Notes: generated from the sequence alone by a model not told the origin. Numbered from the stretch's first letter, positions 1 through 13,424 are shown. The stretch: 64,000 nucleotides of DNA from Isoetes taiwanensis (GCA_021234155.1 JAJEKV010000021.1:11839760-11903759); one strand, 5' to 3'. Made by a program: numbers and translations.

Positions 1-65
1 CATTACCAGGTGATTGTTATTGTTCATGATTTCTGGTTTGTGGCTTCCTAACTTACAAGTGCACA

Positions 66-2430
66 TTATTTCAGGAAAAAGATCACGTGGAATACAGAGG
101 CTGACTTGAAGGGCAAGAAATTTTGGATAATATCTGGTAACCACAAAGATATGTGCAAAGCTCTAGTTGCTTTTTTGGTGTTGTTGGAGAGTCGAACAAT
201 TTGGAGTTTGCTAAAGCCTACGCGAGGAGAAGAACAAGAGTGCTTAATGGAAACTTGACAGATAGAGAATATATTGAGTTGAGCATTCAGTGCAATGAAG
301 TCATCGCTAACACTGTATACAGAGAGCCATTGTTAGAGAAGCTTCAAAACCATGCATCAACATAAAGTTTATGATGTCCTCCCTCAAGGTCACATTGGCA
401 CCGCCACCACCTCAAAGATGGAAGGTATTTTTATTAGCCCACCAATGACATCGCGACGCGATTTCCCCGACCATTTGTTTTGTAGGACTTCCACGAGATA
501 GCTACCACAACGTTGAAGGTGAAGGAGCTAAAGGACGAGAAGCAATTTATTTTTATGGAGGAGCGGGTGTTCGGGAAGTTAATGGAAGTGGCCAAATGAT
601 AGGGTCAACAAAAAGATCCGCGGACGAGCATGGAGATTTTCCCCGATAAGCCCTCGAAGGACTTCTTCAACAAAACCTGGTTAAGATACCTTCGAGGCAT
701 GTCTAATGCTAGAGGTTTCTCGATGAGATTTTGGAAGGAAAGACATACATTAAGGTGCAAAGCCGGGATATCATGGCAGTTTAATTGCGAAATAGCGCCA
801 TTGATATTAGAAGCCCGAGCTTCATGCGGAAAGAGATTTTGTCATACGCTTCCACGCTGCTCTAGAAAGAATACACTTTTTGGGAAGAATTGCTTTGAAT
901 TTCTGCCTTTCCGCGGAACAAATGGATTCTGGATATATCCGGAAATCTGAGCACGCGGAAAGCCAATTATAATAAGGAACATGTTGTGGGTAATTTGCCC
1001 GTTGCATTTCTAGAACCCATTAGATCGATTTTGAAACCTGAAGAGGCTATCAAAATCAAGGAGAAGAAAAATGTTGTACATGCTGTAACGAAGGAAGGGA
1101 TTCCTACCTCCACTCCAGTATTTGAGAATGCAACTATGGTGTTCATAGACATTAGAGGATTCTCTGCATTATGGACGTGCAAGAAATACATGGAACTCTT
1201 CACAAGAATATCCAGCATGACAACTGCTAACATTTATCACCTTGTGATTCTGATGCGGTCTGCGAACTTGCCAGATTGCTTGTACATGCCGTAAAACAGA
1301 TTCAAGGCGGGTCCCATATTTCTGTAGGTACATATGACGAGCCAGGATGGGTGAACAAGAAAAGGGTGAAGGAATATCAGTATTACATCACCCATATGTG
1401 CATTAACAGAAGCGACTCCAGGGTCAACGCGATAATGCCGGAGCTGGAGCTTCGTTTGACACAGGTGAGCACTGCACCAAAGAACACGCCCTTGCCACCA
1501 ATGCCCGCCGCTGGTGACTTAAGATAATTGATGAGAAAAATGAAGAAAAATGGCAGACTTATTTCACGGGTAAACCCGTGTACAAGTTTGTCGGAATGGA
1601 AGGTGACCACGTCTTTGAAGTGCGGTTGAAGACATCATATGCTTACTACCTAGTTGACAAGCTTGTGCCCAAGGATGGTTGTGTTCTTGATTTCTTCTCG
1701 CCAGGTAATCGCAACCCGTGTCGCCATCGCAGGGGAAAGAAAAGTATTGCTTTCGAAAAGCCGGGGTAAAGTATGCCGATTTCCGAGGGCTTTCCGATAA
1801 GCTAGAAAAACCGGGTCGCATTGTGGTGCCGGGGAGAGAGGTTGAAGAGGATAAGGCAGAGCCTCGCGGAATGATCCTCAAAGCGATCAATTTAAACATT
1901 ACCCGGAGAAACGAGATATATCTAACATTGATACAATCTTGGATCAAATGGATGAGAAAAGCTATGAGGAACTTAATGCGAGGAAACGAAAAAGACTTCT
2001 GGAGGCTACCGAGAAAGGTATTATTGCGCTTAGAGCCCGTGTTTCAAAAATTGGGGCTTTAAACAAAACATTTGATGCCTACATGCCTTTCTTTGACAAA
2101 GGGTCGAAGTTTCAATACGTAGGCATGGACATGGACCCCGCCCGCTCAAGAGGGTGAGCCCATCGTACACAAGAGCATCAGGTTCCAAAGAAAAAAAACC
2201 AAACTCTTCCATGCAGCCGATATCGCCCTTTGGCCGAAAGCGAGTGGCGATCCGGTCAAGGCAACCCCATGGATCACGAGGAGATCGAAGGACGGATCCA
2301 CATGTCCAACTCCTTGCGCAGGCCATGTCTGTAGAAATCCCAGAAGTAACAGGCTATACTGAGATGGACACAGAAGATCTTCTACAAAGGGGCCAGGACC
2401 ATGTAGCTAGGATAGTCGGGCCGAGATAGG
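66..2430 (+). pseudogene. ParB-like / beta-class DNA methyltransferase gene remnant (element A)
   Basis: Broken coding sequence read in several frames. An acceptor-like TTATTTCAG ends near 74 and is followed by a segment with WIISGNHK (about 120-149), which resembles the ParB-like box G-x-H-x. Further coding-like stretches follow at 485-598 and 630-960. FENATMVFIDI (about 1120-1153) sits where a beta-class methyltransferase would have motif IV (DPPY-like), but the P-Y is lost. GCVLDFFS (about 1676-1700), followed in another frame by TRVAIAGERKVL, matches the C-terminal SAM-binding motif I (DxFxGxGT...A...R). The order ParB-like, motif IV, motif I is the same as in the minus-strand gene of the 33-42 kb transposon, but the sequence is different, so this is a diverged relative. 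At least five frame changes make it non-functional as read. The left part lies outside the window. The family assignment is inference from motif order. Confidence 0.55.
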
Positions 2431-4357
2431 TGTTGTACCCGAGTCGAAGATCTAAAACCCGATGGACTAATTTCTGCCCCTATGGCAAAGTAATGTACAT
2501 TGAAAATGTTTGAGGAATAAAAATTACAATGCTTTGAAGTTTTCCAATCTTTGAGTTTTCTTACTATTTTCGTTTTTGTTTTTGTCTAAACTTTCCTTGA
2601 CACGACAGCTCAGAATGTTCGCCATCGCGATCCTCATTATCAATTTCATTTCTTTTTATCCATGTGTAGAGCTTAACAGAATTGTGATATTACATCCATG
2701 GGCTAGCTAGGCAGCTTCAAATCTTCGCTGTGGCGATCCTGCTGAGTATTTTCACTCTTTCTTGTGGACCGCTCTTACTCACAAAGGAGCTTGTGATAGC
2801 CTTATACATGTCAAAGTCGGATACATCGCTGGTTGTGACCAAAAAACAGCGGAAAAAACGTCAACTTTTACTCTGCTGCAACCATTTACGGTGTTTTATA
2901 GACAACCAAGAACCTATTTCATGCTAAACGAGAATTCCGAAATTCTCTAATTAATTAAATCGTGCTTTATGGTTCCCTTCTTATATAGGGTCACCAGTTT
3001 TGGCAGCCAGCTCTACTTCTAGATCCAGTCCTCATATGGCTCAGGCCTTCTATGGCGCAGGTCCTTTTTTGGCTTATTCTCCTATAAAAACTCTATTGTT
3101 TCTTGCATTCCTCATCGGTGTTGTTGTATGGAGTCCCCTCCCCCTCCTCCGTCTTGTTTTAGTTGGATAGCATTGTGTCGGTCTTGGAGTTGTCATCCGC
3201 TGGTGTTTTTCGCGTCCAGAATCATGTAGTCCTTTTTTATCACTTGTGAGCTACTGATTATATGGTTACTATTACTATCAGGTTGATTTTCAATTGGCCA
3301 ATGGGCCTCTGCATTTTTTTCAGCATAGCATTTGTCGCTTCTGGAGGGCACCAAGGGATAAGCCCCCTCGGTCGAGCCTGTATATATATTAGAATTCTCA
3401 AACTCGGCGTCGCCCACGGCTTTCGAGGATCCTCATGGTTGGATTTCCCATATTGATGCTGTGATTCTTGTATTCCCGATCTCGGCGTAGCCCGTGGCTT
3501 CTGGAATCGTCGTGGATCGTTTCTCCTTTTTGATACTAGAATTTTTGTATTTCTAACCCATATTTATAATCTCCTGACCTTTGGCTTGTGGGTAACTCCT
3601 GACCCTTATACATTGAACTATTAGCATGTTGTTGATTTTTTGCAGTTTTTTTGGAGCTCTGGTCTCATTAGTACTCAGGGAGTGGTGTGTCTTGACAAGC
3701 TGCCAAAGTTTGAAGCTCTGACCTCACTAGGGCAGGTGGAGTTGCTTTTTCAGCCGAGCTGCCAAGGCGGGCCCTTGAAGTTGAGGCGAAAACCTTAGCA
3801 AGACATGTTGGAATTGTAGCTTGGATGGTCTTAGTAACTGTCTGGGGTGCAGCTTCGACGAGTGGCAGTATTTTTTGGGGTTGCGGTTTGGGCAATGTGG
3901 CAGCAATCTTTTGGCTTTCTTCTGGCTTAACATTTTACTGGGTCTTGACATTTTACTGGATGCCCAATTATACAACTTGGACACTAGAAAATACAATGCT
4001 AATACATGTTTGGTTTGCGTACCTGCCGAAAGCTTATCACCAGGATTAAAAACCCCGCCCTTTTGGGTTTTCAAGGAAAAACCCTAGTGATGAGCCTTGG
4101 GAACGGGACTTGGACAAACGTAAGCCTGGGAAATCGCTCCCAAGAACCCACGAATGGAGAAGTCGAAGCTACTGCCGCTTGCCAATCTATACCTGCACAT
4201 CATCAACACTAGAACAAATGTGCAAAAACAAACATCCCAAGGTGGAGGGGCTGATCACGAGTGCCACACAACAAAAACAAAGCCCCTTCAAATAGAGGGG
4301 CTGATCATGTATATGCCAAGCGACAAATACGTTAAACAATTAAGAGGGAGAGGATGG
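2431..4357. other. No recognisable gene
   Basis: Short ORFs only, none with a domain I recognise. The stretch at about 4046-4090 (ttaaaaaccccgcccttttg and following) resembles a conserved block of the retroposon-like repeats at 6.53 kb and 23.63 kb. Confidence 0.5.
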
Positions 4358-4535
4358 GTTTCAAAGAATAGAGAATAAGGTACTATTGAGAGAGAGGAGG
4401 AAGCGCCAATGAGACATTGATGATGAATCTTGCCTAATATAGCGATCTCCCAACCAGACAAAGCATGCAATGCATGCATGTGAGACGTGCATGCTTGCCC
4501 CCCAGAATCTCGATCCGATGGCTCGGATCGATGGG
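4358..4535. repeat. Direct repeat, copy 1 of 2
   Basis: About 178 bp, starting at gtttcaaagaatagagaata and ending at cgatgggatt. It recurs at 4732-4914 with scattered mismatches and small indels. Each copy contains gcatgcaatgcatgcatg, which holds the plant RY motif CATGCA several times. The two copies are about 200 bp apart; origin unknown. Confidence 0.75.
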
Positions 4536-4731
4536 ATTCTAGAATAGGGCTCGCATGAAAATGACAAAAACCTTCCAAATAGAAGAGAACTTCCTTATCA
4601 AAACGGGATCAAGGGCGAATGTCAAAGGATTATGGCCAAAAAAAAGGCAAGGTCGGGGAAGAACATTCCACAGCATGGAAAGAGACGCCAAATTAGTCAA
4701 TCCAAGCAGGGAGAAGCCCCTCCTCTGCATG

Positions 4732-4914
4732 GTTTCAAAGAATAGAAAATAAGATACTGCTGAGAGAGAGGAGAAGCGCTGATGAGACGTTGATGAAGAT
4801 CCTCCCCTAATATAGCGATCTCCCAACCAGAGAAAGCATGCAATGCATGCATGCGAGACATGCATCTTGCCCCCTCTAGAATCTCGCTCTGATGGCTCAG
4901 ATCGATGGGATTAT
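4732..4914. repeat. Direct repeat, copy 2 of 2
   Basis: Second copy of the repeat at 4358-4535, including the same run of CATGCA motifs and the same cgatgggatt end. Confidence 0.75.
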
Positions 4915-7900
4915 CCATAAGATATCATCTGATTGTGAGAACAAAAAAGTTCTTATATGCAACTGGCATATAAATCATATCAGAAAGATCCTTATAGTAC
5001 TGTGACTTGTAATGAGAAATAGAGTTGCGATATGATTGTAAGCATATAAATTTTTTAGCACTTGAAATTTAATATTCTATATCAACAATTAGTGGTTCCA
5101 ATGCCACTATTTTGTCTTTTAAATTATAACCATGTGTACTGCAAAAGAAAAATGCATATACGTCAGCTTTCAACATAAAAGATCGGCCATGCTACCTAGC
5201 CAATCTTAATGGCTCACATACCCCACTTTCCTGCACAACATACACATACTCTTAAAATTCTTGACAAATAGTAACTATCTAAAACGCATCATTATCTATA
5301 CAATTTGAAGTACCCTTAAGCAAATATCAATTGATTTATGAAACTCTATATTTACAAAATTGATTGGATCTTCTTTCCAAGATGAAAATGTCTTTGATTT
5401 GCACTATACTTGCACGATCAATATGCCTTCTCTTTTGATAAATGTGAAGGAATATCGATAAATGTGAAGGAATATTAACAAGTGTTAATTTCAGCACGAA
5501 ACCTCAGGGGATTCACTCTTGGATTCATCTTTGATTGGCGGGCGATTTTCTTAGACCATTTCATACATATCTACTTTTAAGCATTGATCTAGTGCCAATT
5601 CTATACAATAAAAGGTTTAATTGCCAACCTTTGAATGCAGATGGGAGATGGTTAATCTGACCTCCTATTATCCACCAACAACCAATTTTGCATTTCAGCA
5701 GTTTCTCCATTTCTTGATTGATTCAGCTCCATTTCACCTCAAATATTTCCTCTCTTTACAACGTAGCTTTAAAGGGGTAAGCAAAGTGATTGAGATGCTT
5801 TTTGAAGCAGGTTAAGCCGTCTATGTAGCAACATGAATGATTAGATTGCCCCTCTAGACCTAATTTTGGCATGAATGGGATTTATCACTCATTTTGGCTC
5901 AATTAACTATATCCCAGCTGATATGCGGATGTTGCCAAACAACTTCAAAAGTAGTAATTATCAACAAGCCATAAAGCAACAAAGATAGATCCTAAAGGAT
6001 GGCATCGAATGCAAGACTCCGTACATGATAAAGATGATTGTGTTTCTCCTCTCGCAGGATCACAAACCAACTCAGCTATGGACTATAATGTGATTAAGCT
6101 AGAAAAGATACATGATGTACAAAAAGGAGAATGAGAATCAAAGCATGGAGGAAAAAAAAGGTGCAGTTATGTCTACTTTTCAATATTTCCTTGCTCTAGA
6201 TCTCCAGAATGAAGATCTAGTGATATATGCAGATGATATCTCAATATTAGGAACTGTAACGTTCCTAACCGACATGCCCTTAGCCAATTGGGCAAAACCG
6301 TCTAGACATTTATGAGTAGTCGCTTCTACCCATTCATACTGGTGTCTCGGGAACGCCCCACAGACACATTCAAGGTTCGAATACTCGAGCGGTCTACCAT
6401 GGGCCCGTTATAGTCTCTCCCACTAGAACTATGCTCGTCCTCGAGCATCCAAGGCTATACCATGTCTATGCCATAGCATGTCACAATGATTACCAAGTCT
6501 TTGCAAATTACCCACTTCAATGAATGGATTTTATCGTCCAAGAAGAGCAATCGTACCATGAGACCCAATAAAGGAGCGCAACAGACTTATTACTGCCTGA
6601 ATTAAAAAAACTCTCGCCTTGGAAAAAACCGTGGCAATAATAAGAATGTTGACAAACTGTACAAATATATCTCATGAAGTATATATACATATCAGGTGAG
6701 TGTTCGAGACCATAGCCCACATATCCATAACCTGTTGAAGGTATAATCCCAACATTTGTACCGAAGTTGTGTTCAATAGCACATGCAAAGACTGGTCGGG
6801 CATGACAAACTCAGCGTAATCTGTCCGGATTTGTTCATAAGATGGACAACTCTGCAGAGTGTGGCACTCATCTTCAACGTCTCCCCCCTAGCTTGGTTAG
6901 CTGCATGAGAGGAAATGGTTCTTGTAGATGGTCGTGCATGCTGGTCGGATTTAGGGGGAACCACCATAGCCTCTGTGCTGCATACAATTGTCCAAAAATC
7001 TACAAAATGCTTTGGCTAGCCAATAAATAAATAAATAAATAAATGGTAGAACACTGCACAGTATAGAGGTGACAAAACAATATGACAAGATTTATATTTT
7101 GCATTCTAAAATGGATATTATGGTCCATTATTCATACGACGTTAATACTCTGGTTTCGATGGTTCCAACACTAAATTGGCTTCGTGTCCTTGCTTCTATG
7201 TGTCCATATCAACATAAATGTGAGCACAAAATAGGTATCAAAATTGAAGATTAAAAAAGAACACCAAGGTTCTAGAGTTCTCAACCTAGATGTTTCTCTA
7301 TGTGTTATGAATATTGATTATATTTCTAACGAAGCACATTACCCCTATTTGACTCATCTCCATGATTACATGATCTATAAATCTATATATGACATTAGCC
7401 ATTGCCCAATCTAATATTAGATTATAATTGATGGAATCAAATCAATAGAACCACCTTATGCAATCAAATTATTACTAGAAAACATCGTCTATTTATATCG
7501 TCCCTCTTTTTTAAATAGAACACAGAAAGGCATACAAGCCTTTCAAGCATTTGAATACAAGAGGTTTGATTTCACATCTATGAACTCTATAAGCTCCATG
7601 ACAACTGGTTGCTAAAGCCTGGAAACGCCGGGCACCATTACTAGTATATAAATAACATTATCTAAATGGCTCCTATGAGGAGCAACAAACAACTATGTTT
7701 CTTTCTTCATTAGCACTATCCAATTGTTACTTCATTCTGGTTTGAATATCAAGTTTTGAAGCAACAAGTACAACAGTTTATGTTCAAAATTGGGAGTTGT
7801 TGCACAAGGGGTTCGAATAGCCTACCAGGCCAACTGCAGGTAAAGTGCAGGTGGTCTAAATCCACCTCTTCATCCCTATTGTCTGTGCCCATCTGGTGGT

Positions 7901-8317
7901 GTTTGACCATATGCATCTTCTGCTTAGCCACCAACACATAGTCCACCACACTGGATCCACCCCCTGGTTCTCCTACCTACAAGTGCACTTGTACGAGGTC
8001 GAACACAGAGATGTGGAGGCCTCCATTGGAGTCAGAGGTCTATTTTCAAATTTTCATTGAGAGTTCTCTTCAGTCCTTCGATGCCCCTCATGTATAAACA
8101 ATCATCTCTCATGTATGAAAATGGTATACAAAAGGGATGGTCTCTATTCTCGATTTTTACACGCCCGTGGCCACCCTTAATACCACAAATGTCCTAAAAA
8201 AATTACATAAATAGGGGTGCCCATAAAATGCCTACTTAATGAAAAAAACTTTATTATGATATGTTTAGTTTATTTAAATCTCTTATTGTGAGATATTACG
8301 CTTTCGATTGATACTAA
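4915..8317. other. AT-rich intergenic sequence
   Basis: No ORF or RNA gene is supported. The block near 6530-6645 is a repeat shared with 23.63 kb (listed separately). A short (aaat)n run lies at about 7023-7043. Confidence 0.5.
6530..6645 (+). repeat. Dispersed retroposon-like repeat, copy 1
   Basis: Runs from ttttatcgtccaagaagagc through the catgagacccaataaagg block to ctcgccttggaaaaaaccgt. The same succession of blocks is found at about 23,628-23,745 in the same orientation, where it lies in an insertion that follows a (GAATA)12 tract. This suggests a LINE or SINE tail family, but no target-site duplication was found here. Confidence 0.4.
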
Positions 8318-8403
8318 ACAAGAGACATTTATCAACAAATTGGAAGCCTGCTATGAAGCTACAAGAGACATTTATCAACAAATTGGAAGCCTGCTATGAA
8401 GCT
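8318..8403. repeat. Perfect 43-bp tandem duplication
   Basis: The unit starting acaagagacatttatcaaca occurs at 8318-8360 and again, without mismatch, at 8361-8403. Confidence 0.95.
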
Positions 8404-8481
8404 TTTAAGTTAAATGGTCAATAGACTCCACTGAACTCCAACTCACACTTAACCTTCATTGGCCCACAAATGCCTAACAAT

Positions 8482-8573
8482 AGACCATGCATCTAATTCA
8501 ATTTCCCGACTTAAAGTGGGCTATTACAGACCATGCATCTAATTCAATTTTCCGACTTAAAGTGGGCTATTAC
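8482..8573. repeat. 46-bp tandem duplication
   Basis: The unit starting agaccatgcatctaattcaa occurs at 8482-8527 and at 8528-8573 with one difference (ttcccg versus ttttcc). Confidence 0.95.
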
Positions 8574-9347
8574 AGGGCAAAGGTGGACCATTAAAGGGTA
8601 AGGGGTGGGCAATTAAGGGCAAAATGTGGGTGTTCATTGAAGGGGAGTGGGTGAAAGAAAGGGCACTCTCCCCTAGTACTTTAATTTTTAATCTACTTTG
8701 CAACTAATAACAAGCAGGTGCTTTATCCTTAAAGGACATTCCTGGGCACCTGATCATCAATGGCCATGCATTCGCCCCTACTCATTCACATGCACTTAAT
8801 AGCTTAAGAGGCACCTGCCTGCACTTAGGAGCTTACAAGGGGTAAGCTTTTTGGAACATTCTTAAACAATTTCAAGGGTATTTTATTTCTCCTTGGCATA
8901 AACCCACATGCCCTTGCACATAAATAACATGCTTATGAGGTATAAGCCCAATATAATTGTCATGGCTTCAAAAATGAAATAGCACTCTAAAATAGGCTTA
9001 CGAGACGTAAGCCAATCTCACAGAATGAATCAACTGCTTTTATACAAGGCTGATGCTTTTCTATACAAAGCTCATGAGATACGAGCCTGCTTATGAGCAA
9101 TCAGTAGGTATGGAATAAATAATGGCTTCATAAATGATAAGAGCCTAATATAGGCTGCTGGATCAATGCTTCTCTATACAAAGCTGATGCTCTTGTACAA
9201 GGCTCATGAGGTACGAGCCTCTACTTATGAGAAATCAGGTCCATGAGCTATGAACCTAACTTCAATGAATCGCTTCCATATAAGACTTATGGGGTGTAAA
9301 CCTGCCAAACTGACCAAATGATGTAAGCTTAGCATTTCGCTTCTGCC
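8574..9347. other. Downstream region of the TauE/SafE gene
   Basis: No gene. It contains loosely repeated phrases around catgaggtacgagcct and gcttatgagg (about 8930-9300), a degenerate repetitive stretch. It probably includes the 3' untranslated region of the minus-strand gene ending at 9348. Confidence 0.4.
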
Positions 9348-11901
9348 TTAGGAGGTACAAACATCATCAAATCCCATATACTCTCCTCTTCTATACTGAC
9401 CAATTCCATTTGCAATACCCACACCACCTGAAACCAACAAAACCATGCGTTCAAAATGCTTTCCATCCATTGCATTGAAAGCAAATTTACAAACAATAGA
9501 TAGAGTACTTCTCACCTAGTGTGAAGGAACTAAAAAGAATTACAAATGCTAGGACAAAAATGATAATGGAGGTCCTGCCCATTGCCTTTATGGCTTTTCG
9601 CAATAAGATCTGCCCCCAAAGTGCAGCAATGGTGCAGATTCCTGTCAGGTACAAAGCTGCAAATTGACAAGAATGTGAATCACTATACGTAGAGAATCCT
9701 ATACTGCCCATGTACAATACACATTACATACCATATGGAACCGGAAATCTGCCCAAGAGATAGTATTCCACTACTGACATGGAAGAAGAGAACAACATGA
9801 TGAATATTGCAGTAGCACCAGCAACCTGGAAGTTCCAAAATAGTAAATGGAATTGTACAGAACTTGTATAACAAGTTAAGCACTTACCGTCGGGCTGTCC
9901 TACTTCTAGCAGTAGAGGACCCAGAATTGCTCCACCACCAAGCCCCAATAATCCTCCAATTATACCGGCAATCACGCCAGAAATAGCATATAGAACTAAT
10001 CGACTAATCTTATATTCTGAACAATTATAGGTAACTTCCTTGCTTGCACATGCTTCTTTCCTCCCCTTCTTGTATAAAACAATTGCAGCATGTGTAGCCA
10101 CACCAATTGAGATGGGAACCTGATCAATTTAAAAATGTCTATAGCTTAGTTTCCATTCTTCAGAGCATATAAACGTCCCTACAGATCTATTTTAGAGAGG
10201 AAAGGAGGACATACTTGTAGAAGGCTGTAGATCCAATATTGTACACTGCACTTTAATGAGCTAGACTGCATAAAATAAAGCAGTAATACAATTCTGCTAC
10301 TGTCAGACATCAACACAGCTGTGTGAGCTGCTTCAAAAATAAAAATATACTAACCTTTAAAATCTCTAATACTAAATAGCTGATCCAGATTAGCCAAAGA
10401 ATTAAAAATGGTTTCCATCTCATGTTTCCACAAATGGAGTCCTGAAAGTATAAAACATTCCATTACGCATATCCTTATAAGTAACATCCAGTACTCATAT
10501 CACTTACTGCAACATCTGAAGGAGCACAAGGCTGTTCAACTGCATTTCCCTCCTCCGGGTCTGCAACAAATTAATGCAGCTACCAATATGTCAAATGGAT
10601 GTGACTAATGAATAAAATGACACCATGTTAAAACTTCAGTCAGTACCATTCGGGCCACCATTAACACATAGAGGTTGCTTCAAATCATCTTCCTGTAAAA
10701 CCATCATACAAACATTGTAAAATTGTAGAGAGTAAGAACAGCCATACAAATGCCATAAGCTTCTAGAGAAAAGAATGAAAAAATAACTAAAAAACCAAAG
10801 TGCGGAAAACGACTGGAAATCCAAAGCACCATAGACCTGAATGTTTTACTTCTTTAATTGAAATATGGAAAAACTCTACTTTTTTACAAATCTGTGCAGG
10901 TTCAATCATTTAATGAAGACAAATGACGGTCCTCCTATCATAAAATTGCTTACCCTACTTTCAATCTCGACCTTTTCCTCCTTCCACATTTTAGCACCTT
11001 TATAGAAAGCCCTTGTTGATGTTGCTGTTTAACATTGCACAACACAATTTTTAGTCCATGCAGAAAAAGTTACTACCTTTAGAAAAGAATAAAAAGCTAA
11101 AAGATTTGAGAATGGGACGTACAAACATTAATAATGATGAGCAAGAGAGTAGTCAGCCATCCTGGGAAAATGACATTGAAAGTTACTCCCATGCTAATTC
11201 CAAGGAGGAGCATAGGCTGAAGAATAAGTGCCATATCATAATCGATGATTGGCATGTCCTTATTGGGGTGCTTTAGTTTCAGATTAAACCAAACAGTGGA
11301 AACAGACTGCCCCATAATCATGCCTACAAGAAAGAAAAATCATCAAGAACAATTTTTCCAGCGAAAATTAGCTAGACTAATTCAGGATCTGGGATTTACA
11401 CTTGGATAGAGGAGGAGCTGTTTTCGCATCGAATCCAAAAACTAACAACAGTAGAGGAACAAAAATTCCACCACCTCCGACTCCTCCGACGCTACCGACA
11501 GCTGCGCCAAAAATTGCACCCACTGTGCCACCCACAGTCTGCCAATCAAGTGCAAGTTTCTGAAAGAAAACACACGTAACATACAGAACCATTCGGTTTC
11601 ATAGTAACCATAACATTCCAATCTACCACGAATTTGAATGCAATCATGAAAGAAAAACTAAGAATCTGGGGAAAAAAAGAAGAATGAAGCTTACAGGCCA
11701 ATTGTGTTCGGAACCAAGTCTGTACAAATTGCTGAAGACGCCCAAATGCGAGTTGGAAGAAGGGCCATTTTGCGAAGAAATTGAGAGAACGAGAGATTCA
11801 TACTGGTCGGGGAAAAAAAGAAGGAAAACCGAAATTCCGGAAGCAGCAGCAATGGCAACAAATGCAAAGGTAATCGGAAGGGGAGAAAGGGAGGGCGCCA
11901 T
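9348..11901 (-). CDS. Sulfite exporter TauE/SafE family membrane protein, 12 exons
   Basis: Predicted exons (minus strand, first to last): 11695-11901, 11400-11559, 11123-11323, 10954-11024, 10647-10692, 10508-10560, 10355-10441, 10215-10265, 9888-10119, 9732-9825, 9516-9656, 9348-9427, all with GT donors and AG acceptors. The product is about 474 residues, a usual length for plant members: N-terminal signal-anchor-like segment (exon 1), then the two family half-repeats. The glycine-rich signatures are GVGGGGIFVPLLLLVFGFD in exon 2 and GGLLGLGGGAILGPLLLEVG in exon 9. A hydrophilic loop lies in exons 4-6, and the C terminus GEYMGFDDVC matches the plant family. It is a multi-pass transporter thought to move sulfite or organosulfonates; the substrate here is not known. 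All joins keep frame except exon 9 to exon 10: the obvious GT-AG pair (62-nt intron) shifts the frame, while the intron itself reads open. This is either a one-base sequence error or a lesion. Confidence 0.9.
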
Positions 11902-12046
11902 AGCCGGAGAATGGAAAGCTTGATCCGGCGCTCTGGAGCTTAAAAGTACGTAGAATGTACAGTAGGACTGCTACGTGGGCAAGTAGCCAGCCGTGTATTA
12001 TGAACGGTTCAGATGGTTTCTCAGATTCTGTCACATGATCGATAAA

Positions 12047-12052
12047 TATATA
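12047..12052 (-). promoter_or_regulatory. Candidate TATA box of the TauE/SafE gene
   Basis: The minus strand reads GGTATATATTTATC about 145 bp upstream of the predicted ATG at 11901. Position and sequence fit a TATA box, but the region is AT-rich and there is no other support. Confidence 0.3.
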
Positions 12053-12267
12053 CCTTTTAAAATCCCTGTCTATTTTTATGTCAACGTGTTATTTTAGTTA
12101 GATAGGTAAATATATAGAATTTTTAGATAGATAATAGATAGATAATATTTTTTAGGTCGTAAAGAAGGCCTAATTGATAAGAGCATGTGTGTGATGTGTA
12201 GGTGGTCCCTCTTCGTTCTTCACTTGTGTTCTTCTTCTTCTTCTTTTTCTTCTTCGTGCAACTTCCT

Positions 12268-12319
12268 TCCACACTTCGCGATCCACCTTGCCGTCCACAC
12301 TTCGCGATCCACCTTGCCG
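12268..12319. repeat. Perfect 26-bp tandem duplication
   Basis: The unit beginning tccacacttcgcgatccacc is present at 12268-12293 and 12294-12319. It lies just after a pyrimidine-rich (ttc)n tract. Confidence 0.95.
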
Positions 12320-13059
12320 TCGCTTTTAGCTAGCAGACAAATCGAGTCACTCCGCCATTCATACATCCTTTCATTTTACTGAAACAGACAACCACTCCCC
12401 CATGGCCTCACACAATTGGCCACTTCTCGCTCACTCTTTCTCCTGGCCACATTCTTGCAACTTCATTTTCGAGTGACAGATCATCCCCCATTCCAAAACC
12501 AAACTCCAGGTGCATTTTCTAGCCACCTGATCATACGGGATGCTGATATTCTAATATCATCCCCCATTCCCAAAACTAGGCTACAGGTGCATGTTTTGGA
12601 TGCTGATATTCTGAGAACGTATCTATACCAGCACGTGTCAAACGGGCGATTTTATCTACCTTTCGCACAAGCCAAATATTTAAAGAAATTAAATGTGATA
12701 ACGTGTTTACTAGATATAGCAAATCATCACAGGGAACCATGATTGACAATCAACTGCATTGTGGACTAGCAGATCATCACATGGAGCAATAGTGGTTGGC
12801 AATCAAATCAAATGCATCGTGGAAAATTTTTAATAGCTTTTCCTTATTGCCCAAACAATAATACCTAAGACGTGTGTTAAACCCGCTACGTTACATGAAG
12901 GAGGAGGAAAAAAACGAATTTGATAAATGGATGGTTGGTACAAACAATTGCCTTTTGATGTAAAAAATAGTAGATAAATCATTTCTAGCCTTAAATAATG
13001 GCAAATGTCATTTTTTTTCTTCCCATGCAACTTATTGTATGTGCAATATTAGCGTGTTG
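12320..13059. other. No recognisable gene
   Basis: Contains a loose internal duplication (gatgctgatattct at about 12539 and 12599). No coding support. Confidence 0.5.
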
Positions 13060-13340
13060 ACCAATCAAATTTTGAAGGGGTAAAAGTTGTAGACATATCG
13101 TCTAAGCAACAAGTATCTATAGGTTCAATTGTAACAGTACATATGAGTAGATTAATATATTCAACTAGTATCATTATTGCCTTCTAGCCTTGAATTTTTT
13201 ACCAATCAAATTTTGAAGGGGTAAAAGTTGTAAACATGTCGTCTAAGCAACAAGTATCTATAGGTCCAATTGTAACAGTACATATGAGTAGATTAATATA
13301 TTCAACTACTAGTATCATTATTGCCTTCTAATCTTGAATT
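13060..13340. repeat. 141-bp tandem duplication
   Basis: The unit starting accaatcaaattttgaagg occupies 13060-13200 and recurs at 13201 to about 13340 with few mismatches. It is followed by a poly-T tract. Confidence 0.95.
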
Positions 13341-13424
13341 TCTTTTTTTTTTTTTTTTTTGTTGGGAGACCAAAAAAGGAGAGCAACTTTTGAATGGGAC
13401 CCTTCGAGCTTGTGGCAGAGGCTC

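Noticed and set aside
6370-6400. Pol III B box (aaggttcgaatactcgag)
   Set aside because: Isolated motif; no acceptor stem or A box.
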